64,000 nucleotides of DNA from Candidatus Gastranaerophilales bacterium (GCA_944326605.1 CALVEM010000007.1:47310-111309); one strand, 5' to 3'. Positions 41,912 through 51,259 are shown, numbered from the stretch's first letter. The notes: a model not told the origin generated them from the letters alone. Made by a program: numbers and translations.

Positions 41912-42622
41912 TTATTCTTCTCCGTTATTATCATTTAAGCTTTGATCTTTTTCTTGTGTTTCCTTTAATGCTGTCACACCGGAAGCGATACCGCCTGATG
42001 TCCCGACAGTATTTACAGCTGCTTTTTCATAAGTAACTTTATCAACGCCTTTAATTTTGCGCCACAACGATTGAATTCCTGTTTTAACATCTTTATAGAT
42101 AGTTGAAATTCCGTCTTTTACATTTTCATAGAATTTTGTAACGGGTTTGCCTATTTGTGTTTCTGCAAATTTGTTATACTGTTTTTTTATTACTTCTGCC
42201 GGTTTTTTATAAAAATCAGATGCAATGAATTCTTTTCTTATTGCTGATAAAGATTTTTTTATAAATTGTCTGGCATCTTTCATGTAGCGTACAAAATTTT
42301 GTACGGGAGCCGTTTTAGTAAGTTTTGAGAATCCCTGTAAAGATTTTTTAGTCCCCCAGCCTGTTGCCATACCGCCTAAAAGTCCTGTTGTTACGACAGC
42401 ACCGCCTTCAAGAACTTTTTTTGCAGGTTTTGGGAGTTTGAATTCGTCACTGTTAGCGAGATCAAGAAAATCATTTTTCTGTTCGCGTAGCTCATTATTC
42501 ATTTTATCATAGGAATCTTGATCCATTTCCGCAATGTTAATTGAAGAATAATCTTCGTCTTGTTCATTTGATTTGAATGCAGGTTTAAAATTCGTTGTAA
42601 ATCTTGGTTGTATTGATAACAT
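41912..42622 (-). CDS. Hypothetical lineage-type protein, first gene of a pair
   Basis: 236 residues from ATG 42622, which has TTGGAG seven bases before; the frame extends to a TTG at 42634 that overlaps that site. N-terminus MLSIQPRFTTNFKPAFKSNE is of the 'F-x-x-FK' type also seen at 8214. A Gly-rich hydrophobic stretch (about 75-92, GGAVVTTGLLGGMATGWG) is followed by long Lys-rich amphipathic helices. No signal peptide. Function unknown. Confidence 0.65.
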   Translation of the reverse strand: MLSIQPRFTTNFKPAFKSNEQDEDYSSINIAEMDQDSYDKMNNELREQKNDFLDLANSDEFKLPKPAKKVLEGGAVVTTGLLGGMATGWGTKKSLQGFSKLTKTAPVQNFVRYMKDARQFIKKSLSAIRKEFIASDFYKKPAEVIKKQYNKFAETQIGKPVTKFYENVKDGISTIYKDVKTGIQSLWRKIKGVDKVTYEKAAVNTVGTSGGIASGVTALKETQEKDQSLNDNNGEE

Positions 42623-42754
42623 ATTTATCTCCAATTTTATTCACTCCAGATAAAGCGCCTGAAAAAAAATTTTTGCTGTATCCGGATCTTTTTTGTAATA
42701 AATTGTTACAAAAATTTTGCTATTCTTTGCCAAAATATTATCTCATATAATTGT

Positions 42755-43681
42755 TTATTTGTAAATAAATTTACTTCCCTGATATGAATTTCTGTTAATG
42801 AATTCTCTGTCAATTTTATTAAGGCAGTCAAATTTTTTGCCGAGCCATTTAGGAGCTATCAGTTCGCTGCTCATTCCGTTGCCTGCGAGCCGGTGAATAG
42901 TGGTAGTTTCCGGCAGATATTCAAGAAAATCGCAAACTGTTTTTACATATTCATCTTCACTCATAAAATCTATACCGCCTTCTTTATAAATTTGTGCAAG
43001 TTTTGTATTTTCAAGTGCGCAGAGCATGTGAATTTTTACCCCGTCAACATTTAATTCGGCAAGTTTTTGAGCTGTCTGCATTATTTCGTCATGAGTTTCC
43101 CAGAGACCGAAAATTACGTGTACACAAACATTTATACCGGCTTCTTTTGTTTTTTCATAAGCTCTTAAAAAACAGTCAAAGTCGTGCCCGCGGTTAATTC
43201 TTTTTAATGTTTTGTTATGAATTGACTGCAGTCCGTATTCAATCCAGGTGTAGTAATCTTTTTTATATGATGATATGAGCTTTATTTTATCATCATCTAT
43301 ACAGTCAGGTCTTGTACCAATTGAAATACCTGTAATATCAGGATGATTGAGGGCGCTGTTATAAATCTTTTCAAGTTCTTTTACGGGTTTATACGTATTT
43401 GAAAAGGCTTGAAAGTAAGACATGAATTTTTCTGCTTTAAAACGTTTTGAAAGAGTTTTTATTCCTTCTTCAACCTGTTCCTCAATTGATAGAAGGTTTG
43501 AATGCGCCTGTGAGAAACTCCCGCCCTCATCACAGAATATACAGCCGCCTGTGGAAATTGTTCCGTCTCTGTTCGGACACGAAAAACCGGCATCAAGAGT
43601 TATTTTATAAACCTTAACGCCGAATTTATTTTTCAAATGAGCGCTGTATTGATTATAGCGCTTGTCAGTATTATTAAACAT
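42755..43681 (-). CDS. Radical SAM protein, YhcC/TIGR01212 type
   Basis: 308 residues. Cluster motif GFSCPNRDGTISTGGCIFC: Cys spaced C-x10-C-x2-C, the variant of the YhcC family rather than the common CxxxCxxC. Then FQAFSNTYKP, GISIGTRPDC, EYGLQSIHNKTLKRINRGHD and HVIFGLWETHDEI, all typical. A tRNA or nucleotide modification role is suspected in the literature for related Elp3-like proteins, but the substrate is not known to me. Monocistronic or followed only by repeats. Confidence 0.9.
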   Translation of the reverse strand: MFNNTDKRYNQYSAHLKNKFGVKVYKITLDAGFSCPNRDGTISTGGCIFCDEGGSFSQAHSNLLSIEEQVEEGIKTLSKRFKAEKFMSYFQAFSNTYKPVKELEKIYNSALNHPDITGISIGTRPDCIDDDKIKLISSYKKDYYTWIEYGLQSIHNKTLKRINRGHDFDCFLRAYEKTKEAGINVCVHVIFGLWETHDEIMQTAQKLAELNVDGVKIHMLCALENTKLAQIYKEGGIDFMSEDEYVKTVCDFLEYLPETTTIHRLAGNGMSSELIAPKWLGKKFDCLNKIDREFINRNSYQGSKFIYK

Positions 43682-43693
43682 ATTTTTTATAAA

Positions 43694-43867
43694 CTATGAA
43701 TTTTTATTTTCTTCTTCATCATAGATAGGATAAACATAATGTTCTCCGCAGCCGGGACATATCACTTCCTGCTGTTTCCCGTCTTCTACTTTAGCTACTT
43801 CAAACAATGTTTTACATCCTGATTGTACACATCTGATTGCCAAACTTGGTCTTATTAATCTAGCCAT
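43694..43867 (-). CDS. Small zinc-ribbon protein
   Basis: 57 residues: MARLIRPSLAIRCVQSGCKT, then EVICPGCGEHYVYPIYDEEE. Two Cys pairs (C-x4-C and CPGC) suggest one zinc ribbon. GAGGG lies 9 bases before the ATG. It lies directly upstream of the radical SAM gene on the same strand (12 bases), so the two may be cotranscribed. No family name. Confidence 0.7.
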   Translation of the reverse strand: MARLIRPSLAIRCVQSGCKTLFEVAKVEDGKQQEVICPGCGEHYVYPIYDEEENKNS

Positions 43868-44183
43868 TAAATTTTCCCTCTTTCATTTATATTACAAGAT
43901 TATTTTATCATTCCAAGACGTTTTGTGCAAGTCTGTAAATTTGTTTCAAGGGCTAATTGTTATGAGATGCTCCACTTTGTAAGGACAGGCTCACTCAAAA
44001 TTTTTAAGATCCTGAAATAAATTCAGGATGACAAAAATTTTGGTTCGCTTTGTCAAACAAGTTCAGCATTACGTTTTTACCCATAATTAGCGTAAACAGC
44101 GATATAAGTCACGTAAATTTGTATAACTGTGTAATATTATTTTTTGAAAAAACGATATATATTTGCTTTGATAGGTGAAAATT
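43868..44183. repeat. Intergenic region with dispersed palindromic repeats
   Basis: Contains GATCCTGAAATAAATTCAGG then ATGACAAAAATTTTGGTTCGC (44009-44050), closely matching 35312-35350, and a further AACAAGTTCAGCATTACG. The AT-rich end (44100-44170) probably holds the promoter of the next gene. Confidence 0.65.
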
Positions 44184-44477
44184 ATGCAAAAATCTTTAAT
44201 ATTTTTATCAATTTTTATAGTCGCTTTTATTGCATTCTGGGATGCAAAAGACAGGCTGCAGGAACTTGATTCTGTTGCTGTTAAAACACCGGCTCAGGTT
44301 GAGATGAAACCGATGATCCAAAAAACAGGTGATAGAGCGGAAAAAGATGATATTCAAAAACAAAATAGTTCTGAAATGTTTCAAAATAATTTTAACCAGG
44401 AGGATAATAAAAACTTTAAAAACCCGGTTAACAGTACAAATAAAAATTCAGCACCTGTAAACAATCAGTTCCGTTAA
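44184..44477 (+). CDS. Small exported or membrane-anchored Asn/Lys-rich protein
   Basis: 97 residues from ATG 44184; AGGTG lies about 8 bases upstream, and a GTG at 44175 is in frame. One hydrophobic segment (residues 3-19, KSLIFLSIFIVAFIAFW) then a polar, Asn/Gln/Lys-rich tail without predicted structure. It resembles a single-pass or signal-anchored periplasmic protein. Ends converge with the next gene (4-base overlap). No family. Confidence 0.55.
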   Translation: MQKSLIFLSIFIVAFIAFWDAKDRLQELDSVAVKTPAQVEMKPMIQKTGDRAEKDDIQKQNSSEMFQNNFNQEDNKNFKNPVNSTNKNSAPVNNQFR

Positions 44478-45271
44478 ATGTCATAAATCATATCTCCGAA
44501 AAATTCGTCATCCTGAGTATGTTCTTTGGGCTGCTGTGGAATTGTTCTGTCAAATTTTAATGCACCACCGTCGGAATTGTCTATTTTTTTGTCCAAAGTC
44601 CTTAATGATTTGGGGTAAAAACGCAGAATTATATTTTGTGATGCGCTTTTTGCGACAATTTTTTCACTGTATAGTCTTATTTTACTCAAAATTTCATTTG
44701 CCTGTGCGTAGTTTTTAGCTTCAAAAATATTATCATTTGAGCCTATTTTTGTTGAATAATGATTGCTCCACATTACAATATCATTTATTGTATCAATCAG
44801 TACAATTGATGTTTCAAGTTTGTATGGATATTCCGTATTAAATGCCGTAGATACTTCAAGTACTTCCCATAATCCGCGTTTCAATGAATTTTTATTTGTT
44901 GTTACATAACCAGAGATTAAAAGCACCGAATTGCAGGAGAATTCTTTATTGATTTCTTTTAAAGCCTGATAATCTACCGCATTATCTCTGTTGTATTTTT
45001 TTAATGTATTTGCGGTTAGAGTTTTAAGATTTTGATTTTGGTTAATTTTTTGTCTCACTTCAAATAGGTTTGGAGATTGAATTTTTCCGCCGGACGAATT
45101 AAAATCATTTATAATATCATTTGCAACAATTTCGGAAACTTCGTCAAACCCGTAATAGTTTTCTTTTTCGTTAAGTAAATCAGCCGGCAAAACAAGAACA
45201 TCAAATGTTACCGCCTGTACTGACGAAATTAAAAATGTGAATATAATAATCAGCCTGATCAGAATTTTCAT
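44474..45271 (-). CDS. Exported hypothetical protein
   Basis: 265 residues. Signal peptide MKILIRLIIIFTFLISSVQA, cleavage probably after VQA. The mature part has VLVLPADLLN, EIVANDIINDFNSSGGKI and CNSVLLISGYVT, then IVLIDTINDIVMWSNHYST, an alternating alpha/beta pattern like periplasmic proteins of the CsgG/TolB-N type; that similarity is weak. One Cys. Likely periplasmic; function unknown. Confidence 0.65.
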   Translation of the reverse strand: MKILIRLIIIFTFLISSVQAVTFDVLVLPADLLNEKENYYGFDEVSEIVANDIINDFNSSGGKIQSPNLFEVRQKINQNQNLKTLTANTLKKYNRDNAVDYQALKEINKEFSCNSVLLISGYVTTNKNSLKRGLWEVLEVSTAFNTEYPYKLETSIVLIDTINDIVMWSNHYSTKIGSNDNIFEAKNYAQANEILSKIRLYSEKIVAKSASQNIILRFYPKSLRTLDKKIDNSDGGALKFDRTIPQQPKEHTQDDEFFGDMIYDI

Positions 45272-45341
45272 AACAAAATTATATCACAATTTCATATAAT
45301 TAATGGATTTCATTTTTGGATAAATGTTTTAAAGTACAAAT

Positions 45342-45725
45342 ATGAATTATGAGAAGATGTTAGAATTAGCAGAACTGGCAGCAAAAAATGCTTATGTTCC
45401 ATATTCCGAATTCCCTGTAGGAGCTTGCGTTCTTTGTGAAAGCGGGAATACTTACGCCGGATGTAATTTTGAAAATTCAAGTTACGGACTTACAATTTGT
45501 GCTGAAAGAAATGCTGTCGGAACTGCAATTGCTAATGGTGAAAGAAAAATAAAAGCTATTGCAATATTTTCTCCGAATAAGAAAAATTGTACACCTTGCG
45601 GAGCCTGCAGACAGGTTTTAAGTGAATTCCAGAGTGATGAAGGACTTGATGTAATTCTTCAGGGGGATGAAGGAATTAAGGTTACTCCGCTGAAAGTCCT
45701 TCTGCCGGATTGTTTTGAATTATAA
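45342..45725 (+). CDS. cdd: Cytidine deaminase
   Basis: 127 residues, the small tetrameric form. YVPYSEFPVGACVL, GCNFENSSYGLTICAERNAVGTAI (catalytic Glu and first zinc Cys) and CTPCGACRQVLSEF (the other two zinc Cys) are diagnostic. It deaminates cytidine and deoxycytidine in pyrimidine salvage. The next small gene starts 2 bases after its stop. Confidence 0.97.
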   Translation: MNYEKMLELAELAAKNAYVPYSEFPVGACVLCESGNTYAGCNFENSSYGLTICAERNAVGTAIANGERKIKAIAIFSPNKKNCTPCGACRQVLSEFQSDEGLDVILQGDEGIKVTPLKVLLPDCFEL

Positions 45726-45727
45726 TC

Positions 45728-45955
45728 ATGTATTTGTTTGAACTGATAACAAAATATATTACAGGTAAAAAATATAAACGAAAATCAGTTTTGGATCCGT
45801 TTGCACATGATGATATTGAAAATTCAGAAGAATGCGAACATATTTTTCTTCCCGTCGATAGTACGGGAGAAGTTTTAGCTTGCTCAAAATGCGGACTTTT
45901 AGTAAACAAAAAAGATTTAAAAGATGTGAATATTTTTAAAAGAAATCGGAGTTAA
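45728..45955 (+). CDS. Small hypothetical protein with Cys pair
   Basis: 75 residues: MYLFELITKYITGKKYKRKS..., ending with CSKCGLLVNKKDLKD. CEHIFLPVDSTGEVLACSKCG gives Cys-x-His and CxxC, so one zinc site is possible. Coupled to cdd by 2-base spacing. No family recognised. Confidence 0.6.
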   Translation: MYLFELITKYITGKKYKRKSVLDPFAHDDIENSEECEHIFLPVDSTGEVLACSKCGLLVNKKDLKDVNIFKRNRS

Positions 45956-45997
45956 AAATTCGCAAGAAAGTTGTTATACTCTGAATAAGAGGTAAAT

Positions 45998-46186
45998 ATG
46001 AAATTTGATGTTGTTTTACATAAAGAAAATAATGGTTACTGGGCAGAGGTACCCGCCTTAAAAGGCTGCTATACGCAAGGAGAAACAGTTGAGGAAATTA
46101 AAGAAAATATAAAAGAAGCTATTATTGCATGGCTTTCTGTAGATTTACAAGATTGTGGGGATGAAATAATTTCAGTAGCATTATAA
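45998..46186 (+). CDS. Orphan HicB-like protein
   Basis: 62 residues with the HicB N-terminal fold: MKFDVVLHKENNGYWAEVP, LKGCYTQGETVEEIKENIKEAI. HicB antitoxins usually pair with HicA (about 60 residues, one HxxR-type motif) encoded next to them; no HicA-like ORF exists within the 70 bases on either side. The usual C-terminal DNA-binding domain is also missing. It may act in regulation or be a remnant of a toxin-antitoxin system. AAGAGG precedes the ATG. Confidence 0.8.
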   Translation: MKFDVVLHKENNGYWAEVPALKGCYTQGETVEEIKENIKEAIIAWLSVDLQDCGDEIISVAL

Positions 46187-46261
46187 AAAACAGGTCTTTT
46201 GAAAGCAATATTAAAGACTGCAGGGTTACTTTCAATATATTTTACATTGATTTCTTAAGTA

Positions 46262-47509
46262 TTATTTTTTACTCAACAGCATTTTAGAAAGAACTGTTTT
46301 TGCAGCCTGAAGCTGAGCGTCATTATTTGTTTTTACGTCTTTCAGGCTAAATTCAACCTGAATATCCGGTGTAATTCCTTTTTTGTTAATATCTGTGCCT
46401 TTCGGGGTAAGGTATTTAGCTACTGTAAGATTTAAGCCGGTTTCGTTCGGCATAGGAATTATTTTTTGTACCATTCCTTTGCCGTATGTTGTTGTTCCGA
46501 GCAATTTTGCCTTGTTATAGTCTTTGAGGGCGCCGGATAATATTTCGCTTGCACTTGCCGAATTCCCGTCAACAAGTACTACAGTCGGCTTTTTGATTGA
46601 AAATTCTGTATCCTGTGCGTTGATGTCATATTTGTACCCGTTTCTTCCGACAATACTTACAATATTGCCTTCCGGAATAAATAAATTTGCGATGAATACT
46701 GCATTCGGTAGCAGCCCGCCTGTGTTGCCGCGTAAATCCAGAATAAGTCCTTGAGTATCTTTTGTTTTTTCAAGAGCTTCAAGAAACTCATTGGGTGTTG
46801 TGGAGCCGATGAAGCTTGAAATTTGGATATAGCCGATATTTTTATCAATTACGGAGCTTTTAACTGTTTTGATTTTTATTTCTTTTCTCATTACTTTTTT
46901 TACAAGTTTGTCGTTGTTTCTTAGAATAGTAATATTAACAAAACTGTTTTCCGGTCCTCTTACAAGGTTTGCAACTTCGGAAAGCGGCAGTCCGTTTACT
47001 TCTTTCCCGTCAATTGCAATTATTATATCCTTTGGAAGGAGGTTTGCAAATTGAGCCGGAGTTCCTTCCATGACATTAACAATATGTATTTTCCCTGCAA
47101 TTGATGTAATATTAACTCCTATGCCTGTAATTTTTGAGTTTATAGAGTTATTTTGTTCAAGATATTCATTTTTTGACATGTATCTTGAATATGGATCATC
47201 AAGACTTGCAAGCATTGTATCTATTGCAACTTTTGCATCTTCATCCGTTTTGATTTTTCCGTGATAATGTTCTTTCCACCGCGACCATGATTGTGCATTC
47301 AAATTTGAATCATAGTAATTATCCCGAATTAGTTTCCAGCTGCTGTCAAACAATTTTTGTGATGAAATATGACTGTGATCCACCATTTCAGGCACATCTG
47401 TAATTTCAACCCTGTTGGTAAACATAAAAAATGCGTTTAACCCGACAAGGGTTAAGATTAAAGCTATAAATAAAAATGCCTGACGTTGTTTCATACGAAT
47501 ATTTAACAT
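46262..47509 (-). CDS. ctpA: Carboxy-terminal processing protease (S41, CtpA-like)
   Basis: 415 residues from ATG 47509 (ATG 47494 gives MKQRQAF...). N-terminal membrane anchor (about residues 8-31), a linker domain, a PDZ domain (GIGVNITSIAGKIHIVNVME ... AIDGKEVNGLPLSEV) and a peptidase core with DLRGNTGGLL, VVLVDGNSASASEILSGAL (catalytic Ser) and TYGKGMVQ (catalytic Lys). These periplasmic proteases trim C-termini of envelope proteins. The photosystem substrate known in cyanobacteria is not expected here. Confidence 0.94.
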   Translation of the reverse strand: MLNIRMKQRQAFLFIALILTLVGLNAFFMFTNRVEITDVPEMVDHSHISSQKLFDSSWKLIRDNYYDSNLNAQSWSRWKEHYHGKIKTDEDAKVAIDTMLASLDDPYSRYMSKNEYLEQNNSINSKITGIGVNITSIAGKIHIVNVMEGTPAQFANLLPKDIIIAIDGKEVNGLPLSEVANLVRGPENSFVNITILRNNDKLVKKVMRKEIKIKTVKSSVIDKNIGYIQISSFIGSTTPNEFLEALEKTKDTQGLILDLRGNTGGLLPNAVFIANLFIPEGNIVSIVGRNGYKYDINAQDTEFSIKKPTVVLVDGNSASASEILSGALKDYNKAKLLGTTTYGKGMVQKIIPMPNETGLNLTVAKYLTPKGTDINKKGITPDIQVEFSLKDVKTNNDAQLQAAKTVLSKMLLSKK

Positions 47510-47557
47510 CAAGCATTTTTTATAATCAATATACTTTTTATTAACAAAGCAGGGTAA

Positions 47558-48247
47558 TTACAGATCCTCAAAACCGGGAGAAGTTGCCGGAAGATTTTTA
47601 TAGCCTTCATTCGACATTACGGTCTTTTTTATGTATTTGTTTGAGTAGCCGCCGCGTTCAAATAATTTTTTCAAAGTGTTTTCTCTGACAACGAGCGGGT
47701 GAAGTTCATCATTGCTTTCCGGATATAATTTTGCAATTTCATACCATACAGAAGCTTCCATTGTCCATGCGTAGGTTTCTTCCGCAAGGGAATTATATTC
47801 ATCCTGATGCAGCGCCTCATGCGCAAGAAGTGCTGCTAAAGCTCCCGGAGGTGCATCTTTATGACGCGGATTTATGAAAATAAACAATTGTTTATTCTTT
47901 TTCCAGCCGAGTGCATCAAAATTTGCATAATCAGGATTTATTGTCCCCAGGTCGCGAAATTCTATTTTAACAGCTCTGCCTGAGAGATTATTTCCAAGTA
48001 TCGCATTTCTTGAAAATTCTCCGTTGGTTCCTTTCAGCATATCGAGTGCTACGTAAATAATTTCTTCTTTGCCGGTCGGTTTGTAAAGCGGTTTTATTTC
48101 TTTAATATATTCTGCAGTGTATTTCGCAGGATACGTTTTCGGCATTTCTATTAATTCTTCGTTTTTCTTTGCGGAAAATGCCGGAAGCTGGCATATAATA
48201 ACAAGTGCCGCTATAAATATTCCGTTTTTTAATCGTTTTCTATCCAC
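47558..48247 (-). CDS. Exported putative zinc metallopeptidase-like protein
   Basis: 229 residues. Signal peptide (residues 1-26, FIAALVIICQLPAFSA). The mature part contains LLAHEALHQDEYNSLAEE: HEALH matches the HExxH zinc motif, and a Glu lies a few residues further. A role in envelope peptide cleavage is possible, but the third ligand cannot be fixed by eye. It lies between ctpA and a TPR gene on the same strand. Confidence 0.6.
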   Translation of the reverse strand: MDRKRLKNGIFIAALVIICQLPAFSAKKNEELIEMPKTYPAKYTAEYIKEIKPLYKPTGKEEIIYVALDMLKGTNGEFSRNAILGNNLSGRAVKIEFRDLGTINPDYANFDALGWKKNKQLFIFINPRHKDAPPGALAALLAHEALHQDEYNSLAEETYAWTMEASVWYEIAKLYPESNDELHPLVVRENTLKKLFERGGYSNKYIKKTVMSNEGYKNLPATSPGFEDL

Positions 48248-48339
48248 TAATCTTCTTCTCCCGTAAAAATAAATTGTTATTTCTAACTACAATTGTAGCA
48301 GATACTAAATATTATAATTATATTTTTTTTAGCGTCAAA

Positions 48340-49920
48340 TTATTTATTTTTTCTGTTTATTGCGGCAAGTTCGCCGAACATTAGTTTATATTTTGTATTG
48401 CCTGATATATTTTCTGCTTCTTTTATGTATTCAAGAGCTGTTTTATAATCCTCTTTTGCCTTGTAGATTTCACTCATTTCAGCGTAATAATCCGCGTTAT
48501 TAACATCATACATTATCGCACGTTTCATACATTCTATAGCTTCTTCATAGTCTTTCTCTTCAAATCTGACAAGTGCGAGGTAAAAATATCCGGGCGCATA
48601 ATTCATATCCAGATTGATTACCTGCTGGGCAAATTCCCGGGTTTTTTCAAAGTTTTTCATATTCCAATAGGTTTTTGCTCCCAGAGTGTATGCTGCAATG
48701 TAATTTTCATTTTCATATATAACTTTATTAATAATATCTATTGCTTCATTATATTTTTTTTCTGCGATATAAACTTCTGCAAGTTTGCATTTATAATTCA
48801 AGCTGTCAGGAGTTTTTTCAATAACTTTTTTAATGCAGCTTTCAGCTTTTTCAAACATGGAAAGTTCGGTGTAAACTTTTGTGAGCGAAACAAGAGTAAA
48901 GTTATCAGCATTCCCGTTTTTTAAATTAGTTTCAAGTTCTGTGCGGGCTCCCAGAAAATCTTTACGTTCAAACTTTAAAAGAGCATTCAAAACATGCGCA
49001 AGTGAATACTCCGGATTGTTTTGAAGTATGTAGTCAATTTCTCTTTGAGCTTTTTCAAATTTCTTTTGTTCAAAATAGAGATATGCAAGCGAATATCTGT
49101 ATCCTGTTTCATCAGGCGACATACAGATTGCTTTTAAGTAGGCTTTGGAAGCTTCTTCAAACCATCCGTTATAAAAGTACGCATTCCCTAGGTTGTAAAA
49201 ATATTTCGGGTTTTCTTTGCCAAGGTTTGATGCTTTTGAAAAGTATTTTATTGCTTCAACAAACTGCATATCTTCAAGAGCAAACAGTCCGAGATAATTT
49301 AATACTTCGGGATTTTCAGTGTTTTTGGAAAATGTATTGAAAATATTTTTAGATTTTTCAAATTCGTTTTCATCAAAATAAATTTTACCTAACAGTACAA
49401 GAGCTTCTTCATTTTCAGGATTAATTTTCAGAGCTTGTTCCAGTTCGTCTTTTGAACGTGATGATTTGCCGTTATCGTAAAATGCTTTTGCAATGGCATA
49501 AAAAACTTTGTCATCAGGTTGAATATTTTTTTCAAGCAGTTCAATTTTATTTAAATCACCTGTTTTGGAAATGACATTAATAAATTCAATAAGGTCGTTG
49601 GTTTGCTTTGTTAAATTGTATATTTTTTCGGCAGTTTTATAGGCATTTTTAGAATCGTGCGCGTCCGAATAAATTTTTTCTAAAATTCTGAGAGCTTCAA
49701 CATGGGTTTCATTTTTAGCGAGTACTTTCTCAAGATAATGAGATGCTCGTTGAACATTGTTGAGCATAAAATATAATTCACCTAACTGATATAGAATTTC
49801 TGTATTATCCGTTTCTATTTCCAGAGCTTTATAAAGCATTTCAATAGCTTGTTTATAGCATTGCTGAGATTTAAGTTCAAATGCCTGTTTGATATATTCT
49901 AAAACTTCGGTATCCTGCAT
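48340..49920 (-). CDS. TPR repeat protein
   Basis: 526 residues, almost wholly tetratricopeptide repeats from residue 1 (for example QCYKQAIEMLYKALEIETDN, PKYFYNLGNAYFYNGWFEEA, AIECMKRAIMYDVNNADYY); about 13 repeats. No signal peptide, so cytoplasmic or peripheral; acts as a protein-interaction scaffold. It begins 12 bases after the divisome-like gene, so it is probably in the same operon. Partner unknown. Confidence 0.85.
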   Translation of the reverse strand: MQDTEVLEYIKQAFELKSQQCYKQAIEMLYKALEIETDNTEILYQLGELYFMLNNVQRASHYLEKVLAKNETHVEALRILEKIYSDAHDSKNAYKTAEKIYNLTKQTNDLIEFINVISKTGDLNKIELLEKNIQPDDKVFYAIAKAFYDNGKSSRSKDELEQALKINPENEEALVLLGKIYFDENEFEKSKNIFNTFSKNTENPEVLNYLGLFALEDMQFVEAIKYFSKASNLGKENPKYFYNLGNAYFYNGWFEEASKAYLKAICMSPDETGYRYSLAYLYFEQKKFEKAQREIDYILQNNPEYSLAHVLNALLKFERKDFLGARTELETNLKNGNADNFTLVSLTKVYTELSMFEKAESCIKKVIEKTPDSLNYKCKLAEVYIAEKKYNEAIDIINKVIYENENYIAAYTLGAKTYWNMKNFEKTREFAQQVINLDMNYAPGYFYLALVRFEEKDYEEAIECMKRAIMYDVNNADYYAEMSEIYKAKEDYKTALEYIKEAENISGNTKYKLMFGELAAINRKNK

Positions 49921-49932
49921 TTGTGCTCCGTC

Positions 49933-50337
49933 TTATTTTTTCTTATGTTTCTTATTTTTATTTTTTTTCTTTTTGTCTGAATTCTGGTTCTGGCTGTTGT
50001 TTATTAAAATGAGAACTTCATCTTCTCCCGCCATTTTGAGATTGTTTCTTGCTATGCCTTCAAGACTTGAGGTTGAAGAGAAAAGTTTTATATCCTCTTT
50101 GAGTTCCTGATTTTGATTTTCCGCGTTATCTCTGATTTTAGATAAAGTTGAGATTTTCGCTCTGTAAGAAATTGTTTTTGAAATATTCAGTATCGCCCCA
50201 AATCCTATCTGTATGAGGCAAAATAAGAGAACAAGCGTCAAGAAAGAGTAATAAAAGCCTGTTTTAGCTTTTGATCTCCCGGAAGAAGGTTTTGCCGGTT
50301 CTTCCTGAATATTTGCCTGTTCTTGATTTTCAACCAT
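49933..50337 (-). CDS. FtsB/DivIC-like septum formation protein
   Basis: 134 residues. Pro/Ser-rich start, one membrane span (about 30-52, FYYSFLTLVLLFCLIQIGF), a coiled coil (about 58-85 with RAKISTLSKIRDNAENQNQE) and a conserved motif EGIARNNLKMAGEDEVLILI, as in FtsB/DivIC. A Lys-rich tail ends the protein. FtsB/DivIC bridges division proteins. Together with the FtsL-like gene at 55.2 kb it gives two small divisome subunits in this window. Confidence 0.85.
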   Translation of the reverse strand: MVENQEQANIQEEPAKPSSGRSKAKTGFYYSFLTLVLLFCLIQIGFGAILNISKTISYRAKISTLSKIRDNAENQNQELKEDIKLFSSTSSLEGIARNNLKMAGEDEVLILINNSQNQNSDKKKKNKNKKHKKK

Positions 50338-50398
50338 AAAACCTCACAATAAAATTATAAACAAAATAAATCATTTAAACAATAAAATTAGTATAAAT

Positions 50399-51259
50399 TT
50401 ACAATTTTAATTTAGTTGAAAAACTAAATTCAGTTTTAGGTTCTGTGTTATCCGCAAATATTGTTTGTTTTGCTCCGAGTTCAAATCTTAATCTGTCAGC
50501 ATCTTTTTTGCCGAACGGATTGAGCGAAAATATAAGCGCTCCGGATTTTCTGTTGCGTGTAATATCAGCTTTATATTCATTTTTAATTGACATGTAATTG
50601 TTTAATTTGAATTCAGGTGCTATTGAAATAGTGTCGTAAAACTGATTATATGTAGTATTCAGATTTTTTTTATAAGTTGAGCTCAGTGCAAATCTGCTTT
50701 TTTCATATCTCGTAAAAAGTCCTGCTTCAGATTCGAGCATTGCAATGTTATCAACTTCGTTCCCGTAAAGTGCTCCAAAGGTAAAATCCCCTTTGGTTTC
50801 CTGCGTGTTAATCGATTTTGGGGCAATATTATATTCGCTGTTTTTAAACCTTGATATTTGTTTTTTCTGTGAATAGTTTTTAAAGTCTAAACCCTGTGAG
50901 GCAGAGATTTTTTGCGGAACTTTTATATTTAAAACAAAATTATCATCATTATCTTTCAGGTAGATTTCTTCTGCATCTTCTATATATTGTGCATAACCCT
51001 TTAATGTTGTAGCACCTATTGTTGAGTTATCGTTAATATCAAGGGTTACTACTTCTTCTTCCTGTTCATTTCCCTGTTTTTTATTATTAATTTTTTGTTC
51101 ATCTTGTTTCTCAGATGTTTCGTTTTCAGGAATTGCATATATGAAAATATTTGGTAAAGCATCTTCCCCGCCCGATGTTGGTTCCATCCTTTTGTTTAAG
51201 GAAAATGCCGGAATTTGTAATACCATTAATGTTAGTAAAACAAGTAAAGCCTTCTTCAT
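50399..51259 (-). CDS. Exported protein, possible outer-membrane beta-barrel
   Basis: 286 residues. Signal peptide (1-20, LLVLLTLMVLQIPAFS). A polar, Glu/Gln-rich region (about 45-75) is followed by alternating patterns such as FTFGALYGNEVDNI, RFALSSTYKKNLN, YNQFYDTISIAPEFKLNNY and LRFELGAKQTIFAD, ending FSFSTKLKL. Amphipathic strands of this size and the last-residue hydrophobic pattern fit a small outer-membrane barrel. No family recognised. Confidence 0.6.
   Translation of the reverse strand: MKKALLVLLTLMVLQIPAFSLNKRMEPTSGGEDALPNIFIYAIPENETSEKQDEQKINNKKQGNEQEEEVVTLDINDNSTIGATTLKGYAQYIEDAEEIYLKDNDDNFVLNIKVPQKISASQGLDFKNYSQKKQISRFKNSEYNIAPKSINTQETKGDFTFGALYGNEVDNIAMLESEAGLFTRYEKSRFALSSTYKKNLNTTYNQFYDTISIAPEFKLNNYMSIKNEYKADITRNRKSGALIFSLNPFGKKDADRLRFELGAKQTIFADNTEPKTEFSFSTKLKL

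Noticed and set aside
45998..46186. Complete HicAB toxin-antitoxin system
   Set aside because: No HicA-like frame in the flanking spaces.
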